IMG/VR virus record: IMGVR_UViG_3300035523_000137
Location: 1-42,206 of that record
DNA length: 42,206 nt
Source: a virus
Direction: 5' to 3' (one strand)
A model generated the notes under the pieces. It saw nothing but the letters and a program-made list of their open reading frames with translations, was not told the DNA's origin and did no database searches. This document shows, in pieces, positions 6,695 through 15,144 of this stretch; position 1 is the first letter of the stretch, and every line of letters begins with the position of its first letter. The position numbers and the translations under genes were made by a program.

Positions 6695-8817
6695 CGATGG
6701 GGCTCGACGGTCTCGACCTGCTCACGTCGTACCATCGCGGCGAGAACAACATCGCCGAGGAGTTCTACCTCCCCGCGATGCGGCGGGCGACGCGTTACGA
6801 CCGGGCGGTCGGCTTCTTCCGGAGCGCGGCGTTCATCATCTCGTGGCCGGCCCTGCGCGACTTCGTGGCCCGCGGGGGCAGGATGCGAGTCCTGTGCTCG
6901 CAGGTGCTCAGCCCCGAGGACATCGGCGCCTTGGACGAGGGGTACGCCGCGCGCATCGACGTGCAGGTCGCCGCGCGCCTGCGCGCCGAGGTCGCCAGCC
7001 TCCTGGCTGACCCGGAGATGGGGCAGCCGGCGCGGATCCTGGCCGCGCTCGTGGGGTCGGGTGTGATCGAGTTCCGGGTCGCGATCTGGCGGCCGTCGGA
7101 CAAGGGTCCCCTCTCCAGGATCTTCCACGACAAGCTCGGCTTCTTCCGCGACGACGCTGGCGCCGTCGTGATGTTCAAGGGATCGATGAACGAGACGTGG
7201 ATGGGGCTCGCGGCCGACGGGAACCTCGAGTCCGTCGACGTAGCCCTCTCGTGGTTCGACGGTCGCGAGCGTGAGCGAGTGGAGCGCGAGGACGCCTATT
7301 TCGAGCGCATCTGGGACGGGACGTACCCGGGGCTGATCGTCCGGCCATTCCCGGACACGGCGCGCGACGACCTCGTCCGGGCGGCCGACCCGGACTGGGA
7401 GGGGAGCATCGAGCGGATGCTGCGCGACTCGGCCGGCGAGCCAGAAGACGAAGGGGACCTGGACCCGCTGCGACTGGGCCGGCCGCTAATGAGGCACCAG
7501 ACCGACGGTCTCGAGGCGTGGCGCACCAACGGACGGCGCGGCATCTTCGCGTTCGCAACGGGAGCAGGCAAGACCTTCACGGCACTCATCGCGGCGGAAG
7601 AGTCGATCACTCGATACGGTGAGGTGCCGGTCATCGTCGTGCCCGACCGCACGCTGTTTGACCAGTGGCTCCGAGACGTCATCCCCTTCGCGGATCGCCT
7701 TGACGCGAGGCTCCTCCGGGTCGGGTCGGGCAACAACCGGTGGCGCGACTACCTGCGGTCGTGGACCGCTCCTGGCGCGGGCCGGCGCATCGTCCTTGCC
7801 ACGCTGCCCACTGCGCGGTCGGAGGACTTCCGGCGGCGTCTTGCGGGCGGGCGTCACCTGCTGCTCATCGGCGACGAGGCCCACAGGCTCGGCTCCCGAG
7901 GCGGCCAAGCTCTGCTTGACGAAGCGCTGTTCGGGCCGAGACTCGGGCTGTCGGCGACGCCAGAGCGAGCCGGTGACCAAGTGGGGACTGCGGCCATCCT
8001 CGGCTTCTTCGGTGGCGTTCTCGAGCCGCGCTTCACGCTCGACGACGCCATTGCCGCCGACGTGCTCACGCCGTACTTCTACCGCCCGCACAGGGTTGAG
8101 CTCTCGGACGACGAGATTGAACAGTGGCGCGAGGTCTCCCGGCGGCTTGCGCGGGCGATGTTCGCAGGCGGTGAGCCCGCCGACGGCGGCATCCCGCGCA
8201 GCGCGGAGATGCTGCTGTTCGAGCGCGCCAGGATCGTGAAGGCTGCGGCGGCGAAGGTGCCGCTCGCCGTCGACATCCTGTCCGCGGAGTACCGGCCCGG
8301 CCAGCGCTGGATCGTGTACTGCGACTCCGAGGCCCAGCTAGCCGACGTCCGGGGTGCGCTCCGCGCCGCCGGGTTCACCCCCCGGGCCTACACATCCGCA
8401 ATGCCCGCGGACCGCGAGGCGACCATCCGCTGGTTCACGGAGATCGGCGGGGTCCTCGTTGCCATCCGGTGCTTCGACGAGGGGGTCGACATCCCCGGGA
8501 TCACCCACGCGCTGATCCTCGCTTCGTCGAAGAACCCGCGGGAGTTCATCCAGCGGCGAGGCCGGGTGCTGCGCAAGGCGGACGGCAAGACGCTCGCGTA
8601 CGTCCACGACGCGATCGTCGTCCCGCCCCCGCCGCGCGCCGGCGAGGACGCGCAGCCCGACCCGATCACTGCGGGAGAACTCTCCCGAGCTCTACAGTTC
8701 GCACAAGGTGCGTCCAACCACGGTGCCGCAGCCGACCTGCTCGATATCGCGATCGACGCGGGGATCGACTGGCGCACGATGTTCTCCATGGGGGTCGAGG
8801 ACCAAGACGATGACTGA
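6691..8817 (+). CDS. PLD-family nuclease fused to SF2 DEAH helicase
   Basis: A 708-residue protein from ATG 6691, which overlaps the upstream stop as ATGA. Residues ~10-215 look like a phospholipase D-type nuclease domain: IFHDKLGFFRD (His146, Lys148, Asp154) followed by FKGSMNET (Ser165, Asn167). Residues ~260-660 are a superfamily 2 helicase with a Q-like RHQTDGL, Walker A FATGAGKT (288-295), GDEAHRL (DEAH 395-398) and LSATPER (420-426), then C-terminal EGVDIPG and IQRRGRVLRK arginine-finger motifs. It is probably a DNA translocase-nuclease effector. The architecture matches helicases annotated as restriction components of DNA phosphorothioation clusters, although no sulfur-modification genes are present here. 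Confidence 0.85.
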   Translation: MTMGLDGLDLLTSYHRGENNIAEEFYLPAMRRATRYDRAVGFFRSAAFIISWPALRDFVARGGRMRVLCSQVLSPEDIGALDEGYAARIDVQVAARLRAEVASLLADPEMGQPARILAALVGSGVIEFRVAIWRPSDKGPLSRIFHDKLGFFRDDAGAVVMFKGSMNETWMGLAADGNLESVDVALSWFDGRERERVEREDAYFERIWDGTYPGLIVRPFPDTARDDLVRAADPDWEGSIERMLRDSAGEPEDEGDLDPLRLGRPLMRHQTDGLEAWRTNGRRGIFAFATGAGKTFTALIAAEESITRYGEVPVIVVPDRTLFDQWLRDVIPFADRLDARLLRVGSGNNRWRDYLRSWTAPGAGRRIVLATLPTARSEDFRRRLAGGRHLLLIGDEAHRLGSRGGQALLDEALFGPRLGLSATPERAGDQVGTAAILGFFGGVLEPRFTLDDAIAADVLTPYFYRPHRVELSDDEIEQWREVSRRLARAMFAGGEPADGGIPRSAEMLLFERARIVKAAAAKVPLAVDILSAEYRPGQRWIVYCDSEAQLADVRGALRAAGFTPRAYTSAMPADREATIRWFTEIGGVLVAIRCFDEGVDIPGITHALILASSKNPREFIQRRGRVLRKADGKTLAYVHDAIVVPPPPRAGEDAQPDPITAGELSRALQFAQGASNHGAAADLLDIAIDAGIDWRTMFSMGVEDQDDD

Positions 8818-9010
8818 ACGCGACGACTTGCTCGCCGTGGTGACTGCCGCGCGGGACGCGCTCCACCCCGAGATCGACGACGGATTCCTCACCGATGTGC
8901 TCGATGCGGAGCGGGCCAACCCCGACCAGGAGAACGCCGAACAAGCGGCCGCGGCCCTGCGTTCCGTTGAGGCTGCAGCAGACAGCGCTTTGGCGAGGAG
9001 CGCCCGCTAA
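8810..9010 (+). CDS. Small acidic helical protein of the defence-like operon
   Basis: A 66-residue protein starting at ATG 8810 inside the end of the helicase gene (8-base overlap). Its TAA shares a base with the ATG of the ATPase gene (TAATG at 9008-9012). It is acidic and Ala-rich (EIDDGFLTDVLDAERANPDQ, then a long helix), with no known motif. Double coupling makes it very probably real. It could be an assembly or regulatory subunit bridging helicase and ATPase. Confidence 0.7.
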   Translation: MTERDDLLAVVTAARDALHPEIDDGFLTDVLDAERANPDQENAEQAAAALRSVEAAADSALARSAR

Positions 9011-10962
9011 TGCTCTGGCTGTCCCGAGTCGAGATCGACGGCTTCGGCCCCTACGCCAAGCGCACCGAGTTCACGTTCCCGGACGTGCCGGGCGTAGTCA
9101 TCGTCCATGGCCTCAACAATCGCGGGAAGACGAGCCTTCTCAACGCGATGTACTTCGCGTTCTTCGACATCGTCCGCGACCGGGATCTGCGTCCGTGGCC
9201 CCTCGTCGAGGCGGAGAACGAAGAGAACGCCGCCGCCGGGCAGCACGGGTTCTCGGTCAAGCTCGTATTCCGCTTCGAGGGCGCGACCTACGAGCTCGAC
9301 CGGCGCGTCGCGCTACGCCGCGGCATCGCGAAGCCAGCGGTCGACGAGGACTACGAGCGCTCCTGGTTCCTCGCCCGCGACGGCGACCAGCTGGACTCGC
9401 TCGAGGCGGCCCGGACGATGAGCCGCGTCTTGCCGCAGGACGTCGCCCGCTTCTTCCTCTTCGACGGCGAGCTGCTCACCGAGTACTCGCGGCTTCTCGA
9501 CGACGCCGACATCGCGGGGCGCAAGATCTCCGCAGCGATCGAGATGATCCTCGGCGTCCCGGTTCTCAAGGCGGCCCGCGCGCACGTCTCCGCCGCCGCC
9601 GAGGCTGCAGGAAGGGCCGTCGAGCGCGAGGCTGCCAAGGATGCGCAAACCGCGCAGATCGGCGAGGCCATCCGGCGCACACGCGAGGCGCGCGATGCCC
9701 ACATCGCCGAGCGCGGGCGCAAGCAAGATGACCTTCAGGCGCACGCCGCTGACCTCGAAGAGGTTGACGGCTACCTTCGCGCCCGGGATCGCTACCGCGA
9801 TGCGATGGAGCGCCGGGAGCGGGCCGAGAAGGCCCGCGACGCCGCACGCGACGAGGAGGCCCGTCTGCGGGACCAGTTGCGGACGCAGATGTCGGACGCG
9901 TGGCGAACGGTCGTCGGCGACAAGGTGCGGGAGGCGCGCGAGGCCGCGTCGGACTCGGTCGCCGGGCTGATCGCAGAGGTGGGGCTGGGCCTCCGGATCG
10001 GTGCGATCGAGGCGTGCCACTGCGGGACATGCGACCAGGATGTGCCGCCGGACGTGATCACGCGCCTCAAGGCCTTGCTGCCCGCTGGTGCCAGGCCGGG
10101 CGACGCGGCGACCCCTGTGGGCATCGCCGCCTTCGGCCGCTCCAAGGTTCTGAACGCTTTCCGCGAGACGGACGTCCGGCCGGCCGTGACCATCCTTGCG
10201 GCAGGGATCGAGCGCGCCCGGATGGAGCAGATCGCGCGGGCCGACGAGATCCGTGACCTCGACGCCGACCTTGGCCACGCGGACGAGGACACCCTTCGCG
10301 ACAAGAGCACGACACGAGCGGCGCTCCTGGCCAAGATCGCCGGGGCCGAGAAGGCAATCGAAGATGAGACACGCGAGATCGACGCGGCGACTGCCTCGAT
10401 CACCCGCATGAACGGCTTGCTCGAGGCAGCCGGCGATTCGCCGCTCGCCGCCTTCAAGCGGCGAGCGGCCTTCCTGACGGCGGCAGGCGAGGTGTTCGAG
10501 TCGTCCGTCGAGCGGTTCAAGTCGGACTTGCGCGACAAGGTGGAGGCGACGTCCTCGGCGTACTTCGCGCGGATGACCACGGAGCCCGACTACACGGGGC
10601 TCCGGATCAACGAGTCCTACGGGCTCACTGTGGTCCACCGCGACGGCCGCCTCGTCCGGCGGCGCGCCGCGTCGACCGAGCAGGTCGTGGCCCTCGCGCT
10701 CATGGGCGCCATCCAGGCGAACTCGCCCCTCAAGGGCCCGATCATCATGGACACCCCGTTCGCCCGCCTCGACCCCTACCACACGGCCAAGGTCGTGCAG
10801 GTGGTGCCGGACATGGCGCAGCAGGTGATCTTGCTGGTACAGGAGGGCGAGCTGCGGCGCGACGAGGCGGAACGCCTGCTCGGGACCCGGCTCGTCTATG
10901 AGTTCACCCTCCATCGCGAAGGTGCGTTCGAGACGTCCGTCACTGGAGGTGCGCCGGCATGA
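9010..10962 (+). CDS. DndD/Rad50-like SMC ATPase
   Basis: A 650-residue ABC/SMC-type ATPase. The N-terminus has RVEIDGFGPY and Walker A GLNNRGKTS (34-42), then FFLFDGELL near 155, as in DndD. Two long Arg/Glu/Ala-rich coiled-coil arms flank a zinc-hook-like apex CHCGTC (Cys336, Cys338, Cys341). The C-terminal lobe has a signature-like region (RRRAASTEQVVALALMGAI) and Walker B GPIIMDTPFARLD (577-589). DndD belongs to the phosphorothioation machinery, where it is thought to open or structure DNA. Here it is coupled to a helicase-nuclease instead of DndC. It could equally be a defence SMC-like sensor of DNA ends. Confidence 0.85.
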   Translation: MLWLSRVEIDGFGPYAKRTEFTFPDVPGVVIVHGLNNRGKTSLLNAMYFAFFDIVRDRDLRPWPLVEAENEENAAAGQHGFSVKLVFRFEGATYELDRRVALRRGIAKPAVDEDYERSWFLARDGDQLDSLEAARTMSRVLPQDVARFFLFDGELLTEYSRLLDDADIAGRKISAAIEMILGVPVLKAARAHVSAAAEAAGRAVEREAAKDAQTAQIGEAIRRTREARDAHIAERGRKQDDLQAHAADLEEVDGYLRARDRYRDAMERRERAEKARDAARDEEARLRDQLRTQMSDAWRTVVGDKVREAREAASDSVAGLIAEVGLGLRIGAIEACHCGTCDQDVPPDVITRLKALLPAGARPGDAATPVGIAAFGRSKVLNAFRETDVRPAVTILAAGIERARMEQIARADEIRDLDADLGHADEDTLRDKSTTRAALLAKIAGAEKAIEDETREIDAATASITRMNGLLEAAGDSPLAAFKRRAAFLTAAGEVFESSVERFKSDLRDKVEATSSAYFARMTTEPDYTGLRINESYGLTVVHRDGRLVRRRAASTEQVVALALMGAIQANSPLKGPIIMDTPFARLDPYHTAKVVQVVPDMAQQVILLVQEGELRRDEAERLLGTRLVYEFTLHREGAFETSVTGGAPA

Positions 10963-11312
10963 CCGCGGAGATCGACCGCCGGCAGATCGGCCTTACGGCC
11001 GAGGGCAAGCGGACCGTCGCGATCCTCACGACGGACCTCGGGTGGTTCACGGAGGCACAGGAGGCAGGGCGGTTCGCCCTCGCTGTCGCGGTCCGCGAGG
11101 GCGTCGCCGCGGGCACGACTCCAGGCGTAGATACCGTCTGGTCCGTAGACGGCTTCGATGCGAGCGGCGAGATCCGCGCCCTTCTCGCTGCCCTCTACGG
11201 CGACACCGCCACGCCCGTGCGCCTGATGGAGCACCTCATCAACGAGGGGCTCCACCTGATCGCCGATCGCGTGGATGCGGGTGAGCGCAACCCGGCTTCC
11301 CTCCTCGGCTAG
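10959..11312 (+). CDS. Small DndE-like protein (tentative)
   Basis: A 117-residue protein whose ATG overlaps the ATPase stop (ATGA). It opens with IGLTAEGKRTVAILTTDLG, continues RFALAVAVREG, and ends in two helices around LLAALYGDTATPVRLMEHLI. The size, the helical pattern, the position right after a DndD-like gene and the opening L-[ST]-x-E-[AG]-K segment recall DndE, the small DNA-binding partner of DndD. Sequence similarity is weak, so this stays tentative. It is the last gene of the coupled operon; the next 280 bases hold no clear gene. Confidence 0.6.
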   Translation: MTAEIDRRQIGLTAEGKRTVAILTTDLGWFTEAQEAGRFALAVAVREGVAAGTTPGVDTVWSVDGFDASGEIRALLAALYGDTATPVRLMEHLINEGLHLIADRVDAGERNPASLLG

Positions 11313-11598
11313 ACGGCACGAGACTCATGGCCGTACCGGCGCCAAAGGAACCGCCAAGGGGAAGACCCCCGACGCCGTCCGTCAGGCTGTCACGACGCAG
11401 CGAACGCGCGGAGCGGGGGCCAAGCGAGACAGTATCGGGCTCGGCTTAGCTACGGCTTACGTGTGCCGAACCGACACAGGTGGATGACGGCGTTGGCGCC
11501 GAGGCAACACTCGTCGCGTCACCCCCGAACAGGGCAATGCCATCGCAAGGTCCGGGATGTACTGTTACCGTCCGACACGGGCACCCTAGGAGCAAGTG
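11313..11598. other. Intergenic region after the defence-like operon
   Basis: About 286 bases with no supported gene. A 40-codon ATG frame from 11327 has no ribosome site and looks accidental. I see no strong rho-independent terminator after 11312 and no tRNA. The end (11588-11592) holds an AGGAG ribosome site for the small ORF that follows. Confidence 0.4.
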
Positions 11599-11856
11599 AT
11601 GGACGGCGAATACAACCTGCGATGGTCATTCGATGATCGGCTAGATCGGTCGGTCACGACGGCTGCGGGTCGCGACATGCTCGTCCCACAGTCGTACCGA
11701 GAGCGCGAGCACTCGAACACTCTCGCTGGCCTGCTCGACCTCACAGCTCCGAACTCGATCGAGGCGGCCCCGGCCGGGCGGAGCACCGAGGAGACGGTCA
11801 GGCCGGAAGAGGAGAGCCTCCCGGTCCGAGTCGCCACTTCGACTGCCAGCTGGTGA
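11599..11856 (+). CDS. Possible small ORF of unknown function
   Basis: An 85-residue frame from ATG 11599 with a good AGGAG site six bases upstream (11588-11592). The product begins MDGEYNLRWSFDDRLDRSVT, is polar, and resembles nothing I know. Its 3-prime end overlaps the convergent serine proteinase gene by 59 bases. The ribosome site is the main argument for it; the overlap and the lack of family similarity argue against. Confidence 0.35.
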   Translation: MDGEYNLRWSFDDRLDRSVTTAAGRDMLVPQSYREREHSNTLAGLLDLTAPNSIEAAPAGRSTEETVRPEEESLPVRVATSTASW

Positions 11857-12925
11857 CTTGCATCGTCGCGTCGTCGAGCTGCGTGGCGACCACCCCGATC
11901 GTCGTCCCGGCAACCGAGTTGATGTGGCCGACGCGCCCGACCCGTGCCTTCTTGCCGTTGACTTCGCCCTCGCCCTCGACGCGAAGGTTGGCGTAGGCGT
12001 TGTAGAGCGCCCACATCGCCTCTGCCTCGGCGGCAGTGGCGTCGCGCACCTTGAGGCCGATCTCCTTAGCCTCTTTGCGGTTGATCTGGTACAGGTGCGA
12101 CTTGTAGAAGTCGCTGAGCTTGTCCACGATCGACTTGATCTCGTCGGCCTGTGCGCCCGGATCCATGTGGGTTGAGAGGACGCGCTCGCAAACCTGTTGG
12201 GCGAGCGCCCACGACTGCTCAAGGGCGCCGATGGCGAGCGGATGAACCTTCTCGAACAGCGCCGTATAGATGGTGGCCGCCACCTCGGGTGGGATGTCCT
12301 CGCCGAGTTCGCGCTGGAGGAACTTGAGGACGTGGCGGAGGTCCTGAACGGAGATCGGGATAGGGACCTTCTTGCCGTTGGGCTGGTCCTCGGTCGGGAG
12401 TAGCGGATGGCGGCGCGTCGGATCAACAGGTCCGAGCTCCGACATCTCCGTCATCACAATCTCGTCCGCTCCGACCGCCGTGAGCGTGGCCGCGCTGTGT
12501 GCCCTGTATGGAACAAGCACCACGAAGCGCGTCGCGAACTCCCGGAACAACGAGACGATCTTCCACGGGACTTCCGTCGCTCCCCCTCGACTGCTTAGCC
12601 AGAGGCCCAGCGTGTCGTGGCGTCCGACGCGACGGAGGTGCTCGTAGAGGTGGAGCATCTGTTCGTCCGCGAGAGCAGCGTTGCTCCCATCATCCAGGAA
12701 GTAGCTGATGACGGGACTCCCGAAGGCCTCGGTGACGGTGGCGAGCACGGGATCGATGGCCGTCGCGATGAAGGCGTAATCCGGCTCCTGCGACTGCCTC
12801 TGCTGCTGCTGCTGGGGACCGGGCACCGCGGCTCCTCCTGGGCTTCCTGAGGACGGCAAGGGCTGGCGAGCGGGTCTGCCACGTTGGGGCGGCGTCCGTC
12901 GCTGCTGGCGCTGTTTCGCTGGCAT
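11798..12925 (-). CDS. ClpP-fold serine proteinase, SDH/SppA-like
   Basis: A 375-residue protein of the serine dehydrogenase proteinase (SDH) type, a ClpP/crotonase-fold family related to SppA. The first ~48 residues are basic and low complexity (a Gln/Pro run at 37-46). The core has LWLSSRGGATEVPW, with Gly114-Gly115 as the likely oxyanion site, and RAHSAATLTAVGADEIVM with Ser144 as the expected nucleophile; TEMSELGPVDP follows as usual. No signal peptide or membrane helix is evident, so it is probably cytosolic. The start is ATG 12925; the frame is open to 13027, but that would run into the divergent gene. It shares a 72-base promoter gap with the HNH-like gene. Its role in a phage is unknown. 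Confidence 0.8.
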   Translation of the reverse strand: MPAKQRQQRRTPPQRGRPARQPLPSSGSPGGAAVPGPQQQQQRQSQEPDYAFIATAIDPVLATVTEAFGSPVISYFLDDGSNAALADEQMLHLYEHLRRVGRHDTLGLWLSSRGGATEVPWKIVSLFREFATRFVVLVPYRAHSAATLTAVGADEIVMTEMSELGPVDPTRRHPLLPTEDQPNGKKVPIPISVQDLRHVLKFLQRELGEDIPPEVAATIYTALFEKVHPLAIGALEQSWALAQQVCERVLSTHMDPGAQADEIKSIVDKLSDFYKSHLYQINRKEAKEIGLKVRDATAAEAEAMWALYNAYANLRVEGEGEVNGKKARVGRVGHINSVAGTTIGVVATQLDDATMQVTSWQSKWRLGPGGSPLPA

Positions 12926-12997
12926 CGCCCGAGCGTACACCGCGGCGCGTGACGCGGGCGGGACAGCGTTCGTCGCCACGGGCACTACTCTGCTTGG

Positions 12998-14536
12998 GTG
13001 ACGTGTCCATGCGGAGGCAACTGTCAACCGCGCCGACTCCCGGAGTGGCTAGTCGCGCAACTCAACGACGCGCGAAGCGGTCTCCTGGCGATTGCGGGGA
13101 TCGTCTCCGAAGGCTTCCTGTGCCCACTGTGCCTGCGGATCCTTCCGGAGTCCTGTGCCACGCTTGCACATGCGCCCAGCAAGGAGGTTGGAGGCAGCGG
13201 CCAGACCTTCCTATGCAAGGCGTGCAACAGCTTCCTGGGCACGGCGTATGAGGCGGCCGCCGACGAGGTCATCTCGTCCATCGAGGAAGCGAAGGCAACG
13301 GGGTCCGTTGCGCAGAAGATCACGCTTCGCCATCGGACCGGACCGCACCTCTACCTGGATGCTGTGTTCTCAGGCTCCACGGATGCGGACAGGGGCATCA
13401 CAGCTGAGCCGATCCGGCGCAACCCCGATGCGGAGAAGCGCTTCGGGGACGCACGCAAGCCGGGCGAGCCGCTCTTCCTCACCTTCCGAGTGCCAAGCGA
13501 AGATCACGTAAAGCTCGCCTACCTGTCGTGGGCATTCCTGCTCTTGTTCCGGCGCCTGGGCTACGCGTTCATCTTCAGCGTGTCGGGCAGGCTGGCACGG
13601 CTGTCGCTGCTGACGGGCAAAGCAACCGACCTCAGTCCCGCCTACTTCTTCACGTACGGCGAGTTCACTGGCGAGGCTTCCCCAGCCACCACGGGTCTCC
13701 TGGTGCGGGCCGAGGCTCCGGACTTCGACCGGTTTCCGCCCATTGCGATCGGCGCTGAGATTGGCAGCACCGTAATCGCCCTGCCGCTGACGGACGACCC
13801 CTTGGGCGCATACGGCCACCTACTCGAGTACACGGCAGATGACAGTCGGCTGCTCGTCCTGCCCTTCGATGAGATCTATCCGGATCACTCCACGGCCATG
13901 CCGGGCATCGCCGCATACCGCTGGCAGAGCGCGGTCGGCACGCTCCATCGGGTCCTTGGTGGCACGCGGAATGAGTTGACAAGCGATCTCGCGGCGGCCG
14001 CGGCGCCGCCGTCCAGCCGGCCGAAGGTCCGCGGGCCGTTGCGCGACAACCCGGACTGGCCACCACCCCCTCTGCCACTTCCCCCGAGGCCTTGGCAGGC
14101 GACATGGCGCGCGACAGCAACCGAATACGTTGCCGCCCGAGGTGTTGCCGTTGCGCCATCGGCGAGTGATGTCGACGACGACGCGTGGATCGCCGAACTC
14201 GCGCTCGTTGACGCGGTTGCCGCGCGGCACGTTGCCGACATGCGCGACCTCTTCCTGCGCGGCGAGGATCCCCGGCGTCGGACTGAGCCACGGGGCGTCG
14301 AGGTGATGCGAGACCTGAACCGAGTAGCTGGCGAGGTGGACAACACGGCACGGGTCGTTGCCGGTGACTTCCGGCTCGTCGACCCAGCCGAGGATTTCTC
14401 ATCGCTGTCAGTGCGCGTCCTGTGCGGCGGCGACGATCTCGTCGTCGGTCCCCACTACGCGTACGAGACGCTCGTCTTCGCCCTGCGCGACGCACTTGGG
14501 GCCGGGAGTCGGCGAGAGGGTAGGCCTACGCCTTAA
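12998..14536 (+). CDS. HNH_5-like zinc protein, large unknown
   Basis: A 512-residue protein from GTG 12998. It opens with a Cys-rich segment (CPCGGNC) and then an HNH-like treble clef: LCPLC (Cys42, Cys45), LAHAPSKEVGG (His58) and LCKACNSFLG (Cys73, Cys76, Asn77), a spacing that fits the HNH_5 family. The remaining ~420 residues are unrecognised, with a Pro-rich linker near 350-370 and a helical C-terminal part. It could be a nuclease effector or a zinc-binding scaffold. It is divergent from the SDH-type proteinase and converges with the tail gene, overlapping it by 11 bases, which marks it as an inserted cargo gene. Confidence 0.65.
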   Translation: MTCPCGGNCQPRRLPEWLVAQLNDARSGLLAIAGIVSEGFLCPLCLRILPESCATLAHAPSKEVGGSGQTFLCKACNSFLGTAYEAAADEVISSIEEAKATGSVAQKITLRHRTGPHLYLDAVFSGSTDADRGITAEPIRRNPDAEKRFGDARKPGEPLFLTFRVPSEDHVKLAYLSWAFLLLFRRLGYAFIFSVSGRLARLSLLTGKATDLSPAYFFTYGEFTGEASPATTGLLVRAEAPDFDRFPPIAIGAEIGSTVIALPLTDDPLGAYGHLLEYTADDSRLLVLPFDEIYPDHSTAMPGIAAYRWQSAVGTLHRVLGGTRNELTSDLAAAAAPPSSRPKVRGPLRDNPDWPPPPLPLPPRPWQATWRATATEYVAARGVAVAPSASDVDDDAWIAELALVDAVAARHVADMRDLFLRGEDPRRRTEPRGVEVMRDLNRVAGEVDNTARVVAGDFRLVDPAEDFSSLSVRVLCGGDDLVVGPHYAYETLVFALRDALGAGSRREGRPTP

Positions 14537-15128
14537 CCCACACCCCGCCGCGCCGCACGTAGACATCCGGCCCCACGTCGGCCCACGCGCCAGAGCGGCG
14601 GACCTGGACGGCATCCGCCTTGATCCAGGCGCCCGATCGGCGGACGTACGTCTCCGAGCCGACCTCGTACACGACGTACACGCCCATCCGGCGGCTGGAG
14701 TGGCTCGACTCGCCGCTCATCCCCGACGGGTTGGACGACCCGTTGTCGTCGTCGTAGTGGGAACCCGTATTGTCGAACCCGAACTGCATCGCCCCGGTCG
14801 GGTTGCGCGTGAAGCCGACGTAGATCGTGCCGGCCGCGACGTCGAACGACGTGGTGACTGCCGCCTCGTACTTTGACGAGGCGCCGATCGCGAGGGCGGC
14901 ACCCGAGGCGGTCTGGAGGGCCGTCTGACCGAGGACGGTGTTGCGCGTGCTGTTCCACACCACGCCGCGGAACGAGCACGAGGCGTCCTTGCCGCGCAGC
15001 CACACGCCGATCCTCGTGATCCGCCCGGCCTCCGGCATCGTGACCGCGGAGCAGTGCTGGTTCTCGACGCCAGAACCCCACCACTCGGAGCCGTAGTCAG
15101 GTTCGGCGGTATAGCCCGCGGTCGGCAT
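14526..15128 (-). CDS. Tail tip / minor structural protein with C-terminal repeats
   Basis: A 200-residue protein at the distal end of the leftward tail operon. The first ~145 residues are a beta-rich, carbohydrate-binding-like domain (ITRIGVWLRGKDASCSFRGV, then GTIYVGFTRNPTGAMQF). The last ~45 residues contain three near copies of a short unit (YVRRSGAW, VQVRRSGAW, YVRRGGVW) separated by 10-14 residues. It is probably a receptor-binding or fibre-cap protein, inferred from position and composition. A gap of 16 bases separates it from the fibre gene. Confidence 0.6.
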   Translation of the reverse strand: MPTAGYTAEPDYGSEWWGSGVENQHCSAVTMPEAGRITRIGVWLRGKDASCSFRGVVWNSTRNTVLGQTALQTASGAALAIGASSKYEAAVTTSFDVAAGTIYVGFTRNPTGAMQFGFDNTGSHYDDDNGSSNPSGMSGESSHSSRRMGVYVVYEVGSETYVRRSGAWIKADAVQVRRSGAWADVGPDVYVRRGGVWVKA

Positions 15129-15144
15129 CTTCTACCTCCCCGGC

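Noticed and set aside
5310-11312. Complete DndABCDE phosphorothioation system
   Set aside because: Only DndD-like and DndE-like proteins are seen; no cysteine desulfurase, PAPS-reductase-like DndC or DndB in the window.
5310-11312. DISARM or BREX system
   Set aside because: A methylase, a PLD domain and a helicase are present, but the PLD and helicase are one protein and no DUF1998, PglX or PglZ-like protein is visible.
11327-11449. 40-codon frame after the defence-like operon
   Set aside because: No ribosome site, Pro/Arg-rich low-complexity product and no similarity to anything recognised.
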